Part shown: in pieces, positions 13,968-23,216 of the stretch
Numbering within the stretch: position 1 is the stretch's first letter
Layout: each line of letters opens with the position of its first letter
DNA from: a virus
Length of the DNA: 64,000 nucleotides
Virus record (IMG/VR): IMGVR_UViG_3300013006_000024
Coordinates: 41,163 to 105,162 of that record
Strand: one strand, 5' to 3'
Made by a program: the position numbers and the translations under genes
Notes under the pieces: generated by a model
Told to the model about the DNA's origin: nothing
What the model saw: only the letters and a program-made list of their open reading frames with translations
The model's database searches: none

Positions 13968-16004
13968 ATGGATCCTCAGCAATTTCAGCTATTTTTAGAT
14001 CAACTAACTAAAATAAGTTCAAGGCTTGATTCTATCTATAGCACGATGCCTGAACCTGATGATAAAAAAGGTAAAGATAAAGACAAGATAGATAGATTAC
14101 AGCCCCGCGAAAAGGAAAGAATAAAAGAAATAGCTAAAATTTATTCTAAAGAGTTTGATAAAAACTTTACGAGACTTACTAAAAAACAAGAAGAGTTAAA
14201 TGATAAAAATGAAAAACTTTTTCAAAAAAATGGTATTAAAGTTAAGCTAGAATCTGTTTCCAGAGATGTTTTAAGAAGTCTTAAAAAAATATTTTCTGAA
14301 AGCACTGCAAGGTCTTTATCAATGCAAACAGCACCCGGTGGAGGCAAAGGCGGCGGTATAGCAGGTGCAGCTGGAAACTTTTTAGGTAATTTAATTGGAG
14401 GTGCTGGGCCTTGGGGAGCTATAATTGCTGCTATAGCTGCCGTCGGAGGTGTAGCTATTATATATCTGCTTTTACAAAATCTTGATAAGCTTTCTACATT
14501 TTTAAAAGACGCATTACCTGCTATAGGAGATTTCTTTGTTAAAGTTTTACCCCCTGCTATTGAAAGTGCAGGTAAAGCTATGTCTACTGTTATAATACCT
14601 TTAATACAAACAGTTGTTGAGAATGTTGTAAAATTAGCTGAAATCATTTTATCTCATATCCCTCCTGTTTTAAAAGCAATCGGAGATATATTACTTCCTA
14701 TTATTAGTGATGTAAAAGAATTTTTTGAATTTATAATAGCTAATATACCTTCTATAGTAGAGTCGTTTTTTGGTGGTATAGCTAATCTTACAGAAGTAAT
14801 TTTAAAAAATTTACCCCCTATAATGCCCTACATAACTGAGTTAGCCAGTTACATTAAAGAAATATATTTGTCTTTAATTGATAAAATTCCTGTAATTTTA
14901 AATACGTTTAAAGATGTATTTTTACCTACTTTATCAGCTGTTAAAGATGTAATTTTAGCACTAATACCACCATTAAAAGACATTCTTTCTGAAACTATTA
15001 ATGGTATTACTACTATAGCACCTTATGTAAAAACAATCTTAGTATCAGCATTCGAAAATTTAAGAAAAATTATTAATACCTTAGTTGTTAGTCTTGAGCC
15101 GTTTGTAACATTAATAGGTCAAACTCTACTAGAAGCATTTAAAGCTATTACAGTTTTTGTAGATCAATTTTTTGATTCGTTTAAAACTCTAGTAAATTTT
15201 ATTAAAGATGTAGCATTACAATCGATTAGTACTGTTGAAAAAATATTTACTAAATTTAGTGATACGTTTAAATGGATTATCACACAAGATCCAGCTCATA
15301 TTACAGCAGTAGCTGCAGCAGTAGTTGCGCTAGGTGCCGCAGTTGCAACCTTTGGATTAGCTGATGCTAGCGGTACACTTATATCTGCAGCAGGGTCTTT
15401 CTTCAAGAAAGGCAAAACACCTTTAGATGCTATTATAGATCTTGCTGATAAAAGCGATAAACTAATAATAGCGTCAAATAACATAGGAATTTTATCTAGT
15501 ACATTAGCTGAATTTACAAAACAAACTTACGGTGATGAATTTGTAGATCAAATGGCTAAAGTAGGTAAAGGTATAGAGCAAATAACTAATGTAAAGAATT
15601 TAGATAAATTACAAAATCTTAAATATGTCAATGATCTAAAAAACGTAGAATTACCTGCTAAATCAGTTGAAATAGCAGCACAGCAAAAAACAGATGTAAG
15701 CTTTAAGGAAGGTAGCGATATATTCGAGGACCTCTATTCATCAACAACTACTTTAAACGATAGTATTACCGAACTAACAGCATCGTTAGATAATATTAAG
15801 AATAGAATAGAGGACTCAATTAAGGTACAGCAACAACAAGCTAAACTCACAGATAATAGCTTAGGAACTCTAAAAGAGATTCGAGATAAAGAACAATCGA
15901 GTAACAACGTTGTTGTTAATAATAGCTCAAGTCAAATGGTTCTAACTCAAAAACAATCATCAAATTTTGATTTTAGAAGAGGACTTGTAGCTGTCAATTA
16001 TTAA
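13968..16004 (+). CDS. Tape measure protein (gp29-like role)
   Basis: 678 aa. An N-terminal charged coiled coil (about 45-90), a Gly/Ala-rich hydrophobic block (about 123-172: IAGAAGNFLGNLIGG, AIIAAIAAVGGVAIIYLLL), a long chain of amphipathic helices with repeated prolines (about 180-430), a second Ala-rich hydrophobic block (about 445-470) and a charged C-terminus. This composition and its position between hub chaperones and tube cap are typical of tape measures. At the usual ~1.5 angstrom per residue the tail would be about 100 nm (inference). The promoter is unclear: a CATAAGTA lies 10 nt upstream, further than elsewhere. Confidence 0.75.
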   Translation: MDPQQFQLFLDQLTKISSRLDSIYSTMPEPDDKKGKDKDKIDRLQPREKERIKEIAKIYSKEFDKNFTRLTKKQEELNDKNEKLFQKNGIKVKLESVSRDVLRSLKKIFSESTARSLSMQTAPGGGKGGGIAGAAGNFLGNLIGGAGPWGAIIAAIAAVGGVAIIYLLLQNLDKLSTFLKDALPAIGDFFVKVLPPAIESAGKAMSTVIIPLIQTVVENVVKLAEIILSHIPPVLKAIGDILLPIISDVKEFFEFIIANIPSIVESFFGGIANLTEVILKNLPPIMPYITELASYIKEIYLSLIDKIPVILNTFKDVFLPTLSAVKDVILALIPPLKDILSETINGITTIAPYVKTILVSAFENLRKIINTLVVSLEPFVTLIGQTLLEAFKAITVFVDQFFDSFKTLVNFIKDVALQSISTVEKIFTKFSDTFKWIITQDPAHITAVAAAVVALGAAVATFGLADASGTLISAAGSFFKKGKTPLDAIIDLADKSDKLIIASNNIGILSSTLAEFTKQTYGDEFVDQMAKVGKGIEQITNVKNLDKLQNLKYVNDLKNVELPAKSVEIAAQQKTDVSFKEGSDIFEDLYSSTTTLNDSITELTASLDNIKNRIEDSIKVQQQQAKLTDNSLGTLKEIRDKEQSSNNVVVNNSSSQMVLTQKQSSNFDFRRGLVAVNY

Positions 16005-16010
16005 TAAGTA
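16003..16010 (+). promoter_or_regulatory. Late promoter octamer (G variant)
   Basis: AATAAGTA, exactly 5 nt before the ATG at 16016. It is non-consensus at position 6. Confidence 0.45.
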
Positions 16011-16015
16011 CTATT

Positions 16016-17323
16016 ATGAATCATGTATTTTCTATTTCAAGAAGTCGTACGGTAGATGCATCTAATTTAAGCGATGCTGAGGTTAGCCCGCCTTTATTAG
16101 TTGCCCCAAATATTGCACAGACTGGCACCGGTTTAGCTACATCTAACACTTCACAGGTAGGTACCACCGTTGATGTCGTTTCAGACTTTTACTGGACGTA
16201 CTCAAAATTAAAAGAATCTAGACAAGAAGTACCTAAAATCATCCTAACCGAAAGACGCTTAAAATCTAATGCACTTATCTCACAGTTAAAATATTCTTTT
16301 GGTGTTACCAAAGATGCAGTTACCGCTGCTATTAATAAGTTACCCGATAATGTTAAAAACGACTTAAATGATTTTTTTAAAAATATAGAAACAAATACCG
16401 GAGTGGTGCAAAACACAACTAATTTTGTAAACAAATTTGACTTCTTACAAGATAATAATGATATCTATGATAACAACCCATATTTAAGACCTTACAGAAA
16501 CCTGTATATTACTGAACCCACAGGATGGCAGTTTGTATTACCATACTTTGAAAATTTTTCCGGTGCTCAAGCTAATGCATTTTCTGATGATGCTCCTAAC
16601 CCGTTTTTAGGTATACTTAAAAAAGCATCTGAGGGTCTCTCTGATTTAGCTTCAACTGCTTCTATCTTAACGGGCCCTGCTTCTATAAGCTTTGTCGAAA
16701 AATCTAAGTTTTATAGCTATAACACAGAAGGTGAAGATATTACATTTACATTTCCTTTAATTAATACAGGTTCGGTTACATTTGATGATGTAATTAGAAA
16801 CTGGGAATTGCTTTTCTTATTACTCTACAATAATAAGCCTGCTAGAAGAAATACCGCTTTAATTGACCCGCCAAACATTTATCAAGTAGAAATACCAGGC
16901 GTTAAATTTTTGCCTTTTTGTTATATGTCTAGTATTGCTATAGAATTTCAAGGCTCGAGAAGAGAACTAACTTTTGATCTTTCTTATTTAGATAATTTAA
17001 ATGTTGAATCAGCTACTCCTATTTTCGGAGGCGGTGTAGGAAACGCGGTAGGAGGTGCTATTAGAAATTTCTTTAATAATAAAGCGTCACAAACAATAGG
17101 ATTCTTTAATCAACCAATTAGAAAGAAAATAACTACTATTATACCCGATGCATATCTTATAAAAATTACTGTAAAAAGCTTATTAGCTGATTCTAAGAAT
17201 TTTATGTATTCTATAATAAACAATCAACCCGTGGTTACTACTAGTGTTTCCGATGCTGCAGCTTTAGAAACAGTAACTCAAGCAGCCGAGCAAATACTAG
17301 TTAATAGGAGTCTAGGAAGATAA
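16016..17323 (+). CDS. Baseplate tail-tube cap (T4 gp48-like)
   Basis: 435 aa (T4 gp48 is 364). The core has YLRPYRNLYITEPTGWQFVL, then FTFPLINTGSVTFDDVIRNW, DPPNIYQVEIPGVKFLPFCY and IPDAYLIKITVKSLL. This order of a tube-like beta domain, a 'W-f---L-Y-NkP' helix and an 'iPdAY-i-it---L' end fits tube-cap proteins at the top of the baseplate. It lies between tape measure and gp53. The N-terminal 130 residues are less conserved, and a Gly-rich loop sits at about 340-355. Confidence 0.6.
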   Translation: MNHVFSISRSRTVDASNLSDAEVSPPLLVAPNIAQTGTGLATSNTSQVGTTVDVVSDFYWTYSKLKESRQEVPKIILTERRLKSNALISQLKYSFGVTKDAVTAAINKLPDNVKNDLNDFFKNIETNTGVVQNTTNFVNKFDFLQDNNDIYDNNPYLRPYRNLYITEPTGWQFVLPYFENFSGAQANAFSDDAPNPFLGILKKASEGLSDLASTASILTGPASISFVEKSKFYSYNTEGEDITFTFPLINTGSVTFDDVIRNWELLFLLLYNNKPARRNTALIDPPNIYQVEIPGVKFLPFCYMSSIAIEFQGSRRELTFDLSYLDNLNVESATPIFGGGVGNAVGGAIRNFFNNKASQTIGFFNQPIRKKITTIIPDAYLIKITVKSLLADSKNFMYSIINNQPVVTTSVSDAAALETVTQAAEQILVNRSLGR

Positions 17324-17324
17324 T

Positions 17325-17693
17325 ATGGAAGGCCTTGGAACATATCAAAATAAATTATCAGATCTTCCTGTTTTAAAAAACTTAAGATACGAGAATATAT
17401 TTAAAGTATATACAACAGATAAAAGTCAATATTATTATAATTTACTACAATCAATTTTCTTACCGGAAAAGTTAAATCCGGATTTAATATATTATCAGTC
17501 TTTAAATACAAAAACACCTTGGACAGTAGTAAGTTTTAATGCTTACAAAACTATTGAATTGTGGTGGCTGATATGTCTAACTAACCAAATATATAACCCT
17601 GTTAAATTTCCTGATAGAGGGGCAGTTTTAAAGATTATTAAGCCGCAATACGTACCTAATATCTTGAGCGAAATAAAACAAGCATTAAAATAA
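17325..17693 (+). CDS. gp53: Baseplate wedge protein (T4 gp53-like)
   Basis: 122 aa, shorter than T4 gp53 (196 aa). The stretch LRYENIFKVYTT, a central block of Tyr, and W-VVSFNAYKTIELWWLICL, then NQIYNPVKFPDRGAVLKIIK match the gp53 family pattern (W---sy--Y----WW-I---N-i-nP------G--L-i). It joins the gp6/gp7/gp25 wedge and drives assembly of six wedges around the hub. An AGGA about 7 nt upstream and a 1-nt gap from the previous gene point to re-initiation within an operon. Confidence 0.75.
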   Translation: MEGLGTYQNKLSDLPVLKNLRYENIFKVYTTDKSQYYYNLLQSIFLPEKLNPDLIYYQSLNTKTPWTVVSFNAYKTIELWWLICLTNQIYNPVKFPDRGAVLKIIKPQYVPNILSEIKQALK

Positions 17694-17696
17694 TAT

Positions 17697-19256
17697 ATGG
17701 CTGATTCTATAGCTTACGATGAAAATTTTAATAATATTATCAACGGTAATAATTACCGCTTTAATATTGGCTTAGTTACTGCAGACGGTAGATATCAAGA
17801 GCTAAAAATAGCATCAATAAATTCTCTTGTTATTGAAGACCTATTTACCGACTTCTATCACAAAGGATACATTATTATAAACAACAGATTTGATGGCGTA
17901 GAAAGATTAGCTGATGTAAAGAATAAAGAAAGACTTACAGTAACATCTAATTTTATAGCCGATAAAGGGTTTATCTTTAGAGGCGATTCTAGAGACTTTT
18001 TAATCGTAGATATTATGCCTAAACTTGATGATACGCAATTTAGTTTTAATGACGATAGCAAAGCTAATACTTCTTTTAGAATGCTTTTTACCTTTTCAAT
18101 ATATAATACAGAAGAAATTGCCGGAGAATTACCTGGTGAAAAATTCAAAAAACTTTATTTTTGGGATATATATCATGACGTTTTAAAGAATAAAAATTCA
18201 TATTTTTCAACTTCAAATTATTTAAAAGATAAACCCGGTATTAATAATTTATCTAATACTGATAGAGGTATACCTACAGGTACTGCAATAAAACACTTTT
18301 TACAAGAATTTTTTAATAAAGATGACGGTTTATCTATTTCTATTAATGAAAATGAATTTGATCCCGGAAGCACTTCCGTGTTCTTTTCTGCACCTGCGCG
18401 CTTTAAAGGGATTGATTGCCTTACTTATCTTTTGAATAGACATGTTTCCGATGCAAATAATAATTTTGACCAAGGGTTTTTAAGGAAAAGTAGAAGCGAT
18501 TCATCTTTCTCACTTCAAAGCTTAGGAACCTACTTTAAAAAAGCATTGACAGAGAATAGCCCTTCTATTGGTCAGTATTTTTTAGAGACGTTTAAACTTG
18601 GCGAATACTCGGATAAAAATAATGAGTTCATTATAGAAAGCGTATCATTTACTCCTCCAAATTCCTTGTACTTAGGAAAATACGGAACTATTAGCAATTT
18701 TGTATATGACCCTATGCCTGGTGAATATACCCAACAAGATTTGGTTACCACATTGGTTCATAGCTATAATAATGATGAGAAATCTTTTAATATAGATCAA
18801 GACCGTAATACAATAATGTCTGCACTTTCTGTTTACGGAAAAAACTATGTAGAACCATTTAATAAATTATGTCCAGATGAAAATGCACATATTAATTTTT
18901 ACCCCGGTGAGTATAGATTGCAGCAAAAAAATGTTAAGAACGTTCTTTCTGTAGTTGAAGCTAATTCAGATCAAAGACTAGCTGCAGGAAGAAATAGAGC
19001 TATTTTTAATAATGTGTTTCTTAATAATACAGTGTTATTTAAAGTGCCTGGGTCGACCCATCGTCAGGCAGGTAGGTTTATAGGTATTAATAGAGAAGGC
19101 GCAACCGCTTATAGCGATTTTGATAGTAAAATTTTAGGTGTATATTTTGTTTTAGAAGTTAAACACTTATTTGAAGGCAATGATTATTTTACTGAACTAA
19201 GATGCGTTAAGACATATAGTTATGATAATCTGTTCTTAAATACAAAGAGTAGATAA
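17697..19256 (+). CDS. Baseplate hub protein (T4 gp27-like)
   Basis: 519 aa (T4 gp27 is 391). The N-terminal domain alternates strands (YRFNIGLVTADGRYQELKIA, SLVIEDLFTDFYHKGYI). The C-terminus has the hub and late-control-D signature: an LFKVPGSTHRQAGRFIGINR strand followed by GVYFVLEVKHLFEGNDYFTE. In T4, gp27 trimers form the torus that receives the spike and connects tube to baseplate. Here it sits between gp53 and the 3D-domain protein, which takes the place of the gp5 lysozyme-spike. Confidence 0.7.
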   Translation: MADSIAYDENFNNIINGNNYRFNIGLVTADGRYQELKIASINSLVIEDLFTDFYHKGYIIINNRFDGVERLADVKNKERLTVTSNFIADKGFIFRGDSRDFLIVDIMPKLDDTQFSFNDDSKANTSFRMLFTFSIYNTEEIAGELPGEKFKKLYFWDIYHDVLKNKNSYFSTSNYLKDKPGINNLSNTDRGIPTGTAIKHFLQEFFNKDDGLSISINENEFDPGSTSVFFSAPARFKGIDCLTYLLNRHVSDANNNFDQGFLRKSRSDSSFSLQSLGTYFKKALTENSPSIGQYFLETFKLGEYSDKNNEFIIESVSFTPPNSLYLGKYGTISNFVYDPMPGEYTQQDLVTTLVHSYNNDEKSFNIDQDRNTIMSALSVYGKNYVEPFNKLCPDENAHINFYPGEYRLQQKNVKNVLSVVEANSDQRLAAGRNRAIFNNVFLNNTVLFKVPGSTHRQAGRFIGINREGATAYSDFDSKILGVYFVLEVKHLFEGNDYFTELRCVKTYSYDNLFLNTKSR

Positions 19257-19257
19257 T

Positions 19258-21309
19258 ATGGTTAAAACAGCGACAAAAACACTTTATCCGGAATTAGTAG
19301 ATTCTAATATCGCTAATTCTGTAGAGTTTGTAAAAAAATACTCTAATTTTTTACCTAGAATTGGAAGTATAACTTATACTAATCCTAATCAGCCTGTCGA
19401 TTCTGTAGTACCACAAGCTTTACCAGGTGTAAACGAGGACGGTACTTATCAAATGGATGTTAGAGTTACTGGCTACTCGCCAGATGAACCGACTTCAGAC
19501 CCTGATACACGAGCCGGACTCGCTTCACAGACAAACACCTACGGAAAACTACGTCAAGGCTATAGTGTTGCTGTTGACCCCAAAGTTATACCTTATGGTA
19601 GCCGTATATCTATACCTGGGTTGGGTGATAATTTTGTAGCTATGGATACAGGTGGTGCTGTAAAGAGTCGTCAGGCCAGTAAAAAAACAGGTGGTCAGCC
19701 TGTAATAGATGTTTACTTTGATTCATACAGTCAGCAGCTGCAGTTTGAAAGAACAAATAAACCCGTTTTAGCGGCAAAAATTTATCCACCAGATGGTACA
19801 GCTATTCAAAGCGTAGCGCAAACAGATAAAACAGAGCAACAACAAACTGAGACTGTTGGCGATTTAACACCTCAATTAGAGACTTCTATTAACTACTGGA
19901 ATGCTAAAAAAAGCGGAGATCCTATAACAGCGTTAGTTAGCTTTTTTGAATTATTAGATAGCACTACTTTAAAAGAATTTAATAATGATTTTGTATTTTT
20001 TTGGTATAAGAAACTCAACTCTACAATTGATGTAGTAAAATCGCAGTTAAATTTAGCAGATGATTCGTTACTAAACGCTCCTAGCGATAGCATAGGGCTG
20101 TTAGTTAATGTTAAAAATAAGTTTGATGATAGTGTATCACCTATTACTGATGTTATACTATCGTATGGCCCGCCTAATATAGTGCCTGTATCTTTAAAAA
20201 ACAAGATAAGCTCTGTTACAAGTAGTGTTGTAAGTGAGATGTCTACAAAAAATAGTATTTTAATGAAAGGAAATCTTCTCAATATAGTAAAAACTAGCGA
20301 CCCTACAAGCATTATTACGGATACAACGCAGTCACATGGACTTAATCTAATGACTGATTATAATTTTTACCAAACGTTTTATAAAAATATAGAGTCTCTA
20401 ATTAATGAATTGTTCGCAGAGTTTAGTAACACTAAAGATTACATCACGTTCTTTAGCAATATTAATGATAAAATAGGATATAATTGCAGAAACTACACAA
20501 ATAATAATTTACAGCAAATAACAGACGTAACTTTTGATATGTACATAGAGGAAGCCAATCAAACCTTAGATTTACTAAAAAATAAAATAAAAGATTCAAT
20601 GAGTAATATGACTATTAAAAATACTCTATCCATAAACCAGACTCTCTTAAGTAAACCTACATTAACTACAAAGGATATTAATGACAAATTTACTTACAAG
20701 CAGAGATCATTCAATGTTATACCTATCTCAAGAGCATCATCTGCACTTACTAACACACGAGGAGCTATTCAGAACCTTCAAATACCTAACGCTAACTTAT
20801 CTAGACTTAATATAGTTGCGCAAAAGACAGGGATTACAGAAATACCCTCCGCTTCACAATATTTAGGCGATGTAAATAATCTAACTAGCTCTATCACTAA
20901 CCTAGACGCTATTAAGCAAGTAGCTAATTTAAATATGCCATTGTCTCTACCTTCAGTTGACGCAGGTTCATTCCCTGAACTAGCAGCAATTGCTACTAAT
21001 ACTAGCTTTAATAATTCTGATCCCCAAGCTATACTAGCAAGAGCCGAGGCAATTAAAAATACTTTATGCGATTTCAGGTTACCAGTTGTGGGTGAGATAG
21101 ATTTTAATGCATTAGCTAATGCAGATATTGATTTTGACCCGGAATCGCTTGCTAAAAGACTAGAAGCAATACTACCCAAGATAACATTACCCAAGACAGA
21201 TGATTTTAAGAAGATGTTTATTAAGTTAAAACCTACCTTTAATCAAATATGGAAAGATTTTTATGCTAAATACTTTGAATGCAAAAATAATAATAATAAT
21301 TTAGCTTGA
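19258..21309 (+). CDS. Baseplate hub-associated lysin with a 3D (double-psi barrel) domain
   Basis: 683 aa. Residues about 65-165 form a 3D domain: VRVTGYSP, TRAGLAS, SVAVDPKVIPYGSRISIPGL, AMDTGGAVKS, VIDVYFDS. The three aspartates that name the domain are D107, D130 and D151, as in MltA/RlpA-related lytic transglycosylases and phage muralytic proteins. After a Gln/Thr linker comes a long helical region (about 200-683) without motifs. Position right after the hub suggests it replaces the T4 gp5 lysozyme domain for local peptidoglycan opening. The needle partner was not identified. The end overlaps the minus-strand gene by 9 nt. Confidence 0.7.
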   Translation: MVKTATKTLYPELVDSNIANSVEFVKKYSNFLPRIGSITYTNPNQPVDSVVPQALPGVNEDGTYQMDVRVTGYSPDEPTSDPDTRAGLASQTNTYGKLRQGYSVAVDPKVIPYGSRISIPGLGDNFVAMDTGGAVKSRQASKKTGGQPVIDVYFDSYSQQLQFERTNKPVLAAKIYPPDGTAIQSVAQTDKTEQQQTETVGDLTPQLETSINYWNAKKSGDPITALVSFFELLDSTTLKEFNNDFVFFWYKKLNSTIDVVKSQLNLADDSLLNAPSDSIGLLVNVKNKFDDSVSPITDVILSYGPPNIVPVSLKNKISSVTSSVVSEMSTKNSILMKGNLLNIVKTSDPTSIITDTTQSHGLNLMTDYNFYQTFYKNIESLINELFAEFSNTKDYITFFSNINDKIGYNCRNYTNNNLQQITDVTFDMYIEEANQTLDLLKNKIKDSMSNMTIKNTLSINQTLLSKPTLTTKDINDKFTYKQRSFNVIPISRASSALTNTRGAIQNLQIPNANLSRLNIVAQKTGITEIPSASQYLGDVNNLTSSITNLDAIKQVANLNMPLSLPSVDAGSFPELAAIATNTSFNNSDPQAILARAEAIKNTLCDFRLPVVGEIDFNALANADIDFDPESLAKRLEAILPKITLPKTDDFKKMFIKLKPTFNQIWKDFYAKYFECKNNNNNLA

Positions 21310-21765
21310 TGGTTCTATATCTATTATTTTTGCATTAGTGTTTGCTGTGTCTATAAGCATTTTAAAGACTTGCTCTCGTGTAGCTAATAATTTATTATTA
21401 TTATCAGCCTCTTTTAATTCCTTTTTAGTAGCTATATCCATTTCCTTAGCTTTAATAACAGTTTCATTTCTTTTATCCGTTACAATAATCTTATTAAGTG
21501 TCTCAATAGCAGCGGAAGTTGCAGCAATTAAATCAGCAAGTGACCCTACATCCTTACTTTCGGGTGCAGATGATATATAATCTTTAACGTTAGACACCAC
21601 ATCCAGGCTTTCCTCTACTAACTTACCTGCCTTTTCGACGACAAACCGTTCCATATCCTCTTTCTTAAGTGGGTTTGATTCCTTTTTAGCTATTTCTGCC
21701 TTTTTATTAGCATCATTTAACTGCTCTAATAGATCGCCTACCATTTCGTTAAGTTCTTCACTCAT
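21301..21765 (-). CDS. Probable terminase small subunit (T4 gp16-like)
   Basis: 154 aa (T4 gp16 is 164). A Lys/Glu-rich start is followed by VEKAGKLVEESLDVVSNVKD, SSAPESKDVGSLADLIAATS and AAIETLNKII, then a charged helix ending in KIIDIEPSS. The layout of a long helix, 'S-pes-----v--LI---s-a---L--l', and a second long helix is that of T4-like gp16. It has its own late octamer 5 nt before the ATG and lies alone on the minus strand, far from the large subunit. gp16 controls DNA recognition and the large-subunit ATPase. Identity rests on pattern only. Confidence 0.55.
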   Translation of the reverse strand: MSEELNEMVGDLLEQLNDANKKAEIAKKESNPLKKEDMERFVVEKAGKLVEESLDVVSNVKDYISSAPESKDVGSLADLIAATSAAIETLNKIIVTDKRNETVIKAKEMDIATKKELKEADNNNKLLATREQVFKMLIDTANTNAKIIDIEPSS

Positions 21766-21770
21766 AATAT

Positions 21771-21778
21771 TATTTATC
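21771..21778 (-). promoter_or_regulatory. Late promoter octamer
   Basis: GATAAATA on the minus strand, exactly 5 nt before the ATG at 21765. It lies next to the plus-strand dUTPase promoter (-35 at 21784). Confidence 0.65.
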
Positions 21779-21783
21779 TACTA

Positions 21784-21810
21784 TTGATTTTTATAAACAT
21801 GTATTATAAT
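21784..21810 (+). promoter_or_regulatory. Sigma-70-like promoter of the dUTPase-clamp loader pair
   Basis: TTGATT (21784-21789), 15-nt spacer, TATAAT (21805-21810), 6 nt, ATG 21817. Confidence 0.6.
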
Positions 21811-21816
21811 AGATGT

Positions 21817-22284
21817 ATGTATAATGTAACTAAAGATGCAGATCCAAATATACAGTTTCTACCTGTACTAAAATTTGAAAAAACACATGAGCTAGCTAAA
21901 TTACCGACTAAAAATCATGAATCCGACACAGGATATGATGTTTATTCAGTCGAAGACACGGTAATACCAGCAAAAAGCAATGCAGTTGTTGGGGTCGGTC
22001 TAAAATTCGCTTCAATACCCGAAGGATACTGGGTAAAAGTCGAATCCAGAAGCGGTTTAGGGTTTAAACATAGCATTTTAGCACATCCCGGTATTATTGA
22101 TTGTGGGTATAGAGGCGATGCAGGTGTAAAGTTATATAATCTTTCTGATAAAGATTACGAAGTCAAAGCTGGTGATAGAATTGCTCAGTTTGTCGTATAT
22201 CTTAACTTTTCTATGCCAGTTGAATGGGGTAAATGTGAGAATAGTGAGAGGGGTGAGAAGGGATTTGGCTCTTCAGGTAAATAA
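21817..22284 (+). CDS. dut: dUTPase (dUTP diphosphatase)
   Basis: All five trimeric dUTPase motifs are present in order: SDTGYDVYS (I), VESRSGLGF (II), GIIDCGYRGD (III, with the catalytic Asp and Tyr environment), GDRIAQFV (IV) and ERGEKGFGSSG (V). It hydrolyses dUTP to dUMP, keeping uracil out of DNA and feeding dTMP synthesis. The open frame extends to a TTG at 21784 and an ATG at 21799, but both lie in the promoter. The ATG at 21817 keeps the 6-nt distance seen at other sigma-70-like promoters. The stop overlaps the clamp loader ATG (TAATG). Confidence 0.92.
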   Translation: MYNVTKDADPNIQFLPVLKFEKTHELAKLPTKNHESDTGYDVYSVEDTVIPAKSNAVVGVGLKFASIPEGYWVKVESRSGLGFKHSILAHPGIIDCGYRGDAGVKLYNLSDKDYEVKAGDRIAQFVVYLNFSMPVEWGKCENSERGEKGFGSSGK

Positions 22285-23216
22285 TGAGTATTGATTTCAG
22301 TAACCTATGGGTCGAAAAGTATAGGCCTAGCGCTTTATCTGATTTCACTATATCAGATAAAAATAAAACCGTTATAGAGTCGTATAAATCGCAGAAAGAA
22401 ATACCTAACCTACTTTTTATTGGTACCCCTGGTATAGGTAAGACGACATTAGCTAAGATTCTTGTTAATGAGGTACTAGAGTGTCAGTACCTCTATATTA
22501 ATGCAAGCGATGAAAACGGAATTGACACAATTAGAACAAAAGTTACAAGTTTTGCGCAGACAAAAAGCATAGATGGTAAAATAAAGGTTATTATTTTAGA
22601 TGAAACAGACGGTCTTTCTATTGATGCTCAGCGTGCTCTTAGAAATACTATGGAAGAGTTTGCTAAGATTACTCGTTTTATCCTAACTGCTAACTATAAG
22701 CATAGAGTTATAACAGCATTGCAAAGTAGATGTCAAGGATTTGACCTTACACTTAGCTTAGATGGCGTTGTAAAGAGATGTGTACATATTCTTAAGGCGG
22801 AAAAAGTTAATATACCTACAGAAGAAAAGCAGAAATTAATGGAATTTATTAAATCCTTTTATCCTGATTTGCGTAAGTGTATAAACGAATTACAAAAATC
22901 TTCAGCAAGCGGCACACTTAAGCTTACAGATTCGTTTAATGATGACGTACTAACGCTGATATACGAACAAATTAAGAATAAGAATGTTATGGCTCTTCGT
23001 AAAGCTTTAATTGAAAGCGAGCAGCAGTTTAACAGTGATTATGTCACACTAATGCGCAATTTGTTTAATTATATAGACAATCAGGACATACAACTTAATA
23101 TTAAAAAGAAGTACCTATTAACCTTAGCTGAGCATTTGTATAGAAGCAGTTTTGTAGTCGATCAAGAAATTAATTGCTATACTTGTTTTATTGCGATGTC
23201 GGAAGTTAGCGTTTAG
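22284..23216 (+). CDS. gp44: Sliding clamp loader large subunit (T4 gp44-like AAA+ ATPase)
   Basis: 310 aa (T4 gp44 is 319). It starts LWVEKYRPSALSDF, the universal clamp-loader N-terminus. Walker A GTPGIGKTT at 47-55, Walker B VIILDETDG at 102-110, sensor 1 ILTAN at 133-137, and the SRC arginine-finger motif at 148-150. Helical collar domain after about 230. With gp62 it opens the gp45 clamp and loads it at primer ends; gp62 and gp45 are not in the window. It follows dUTPase with a one-base overlap, so both come from the same sigma-70-like promoter. The 3' end overlaps the minus-strand neighbour by 11 nt. Confidence 0.92.
   Translation: MSIDFSNLWVEKYRPSALSDFTISDKNKTVIESYKSQKEIPNLLFIGTPGIGKTTLAKILVNEVLECQYLYINASDENGIDTIRTKVTSFAQTKSIDGKIKVIILDETDGLSIDAQRALRNTMEEFAKITRFILTANYKHRVITALQSRCQGFDLTLSLDGVVKRCVHILKAEKVNIPTEEKQKLMEFIKSFYPDLRKCINELQKSSASGTLKLTDSFNDDVLTLIYEQIKNKNVMALRKALIESEQQFNSDYVTLMRNLFNYIDNQDIQLNIKKKYLLTLAEHLYRSSFVVDQEINCYTCFIAMSEVSV

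Noticed and set aside
21784-21816. Earlier starts for dUTPase (TTG 21784, ATG 21799)
   Set aside because: They lie in the -35 and spacer of the promoter. Family alignment needs only the part from 21817.
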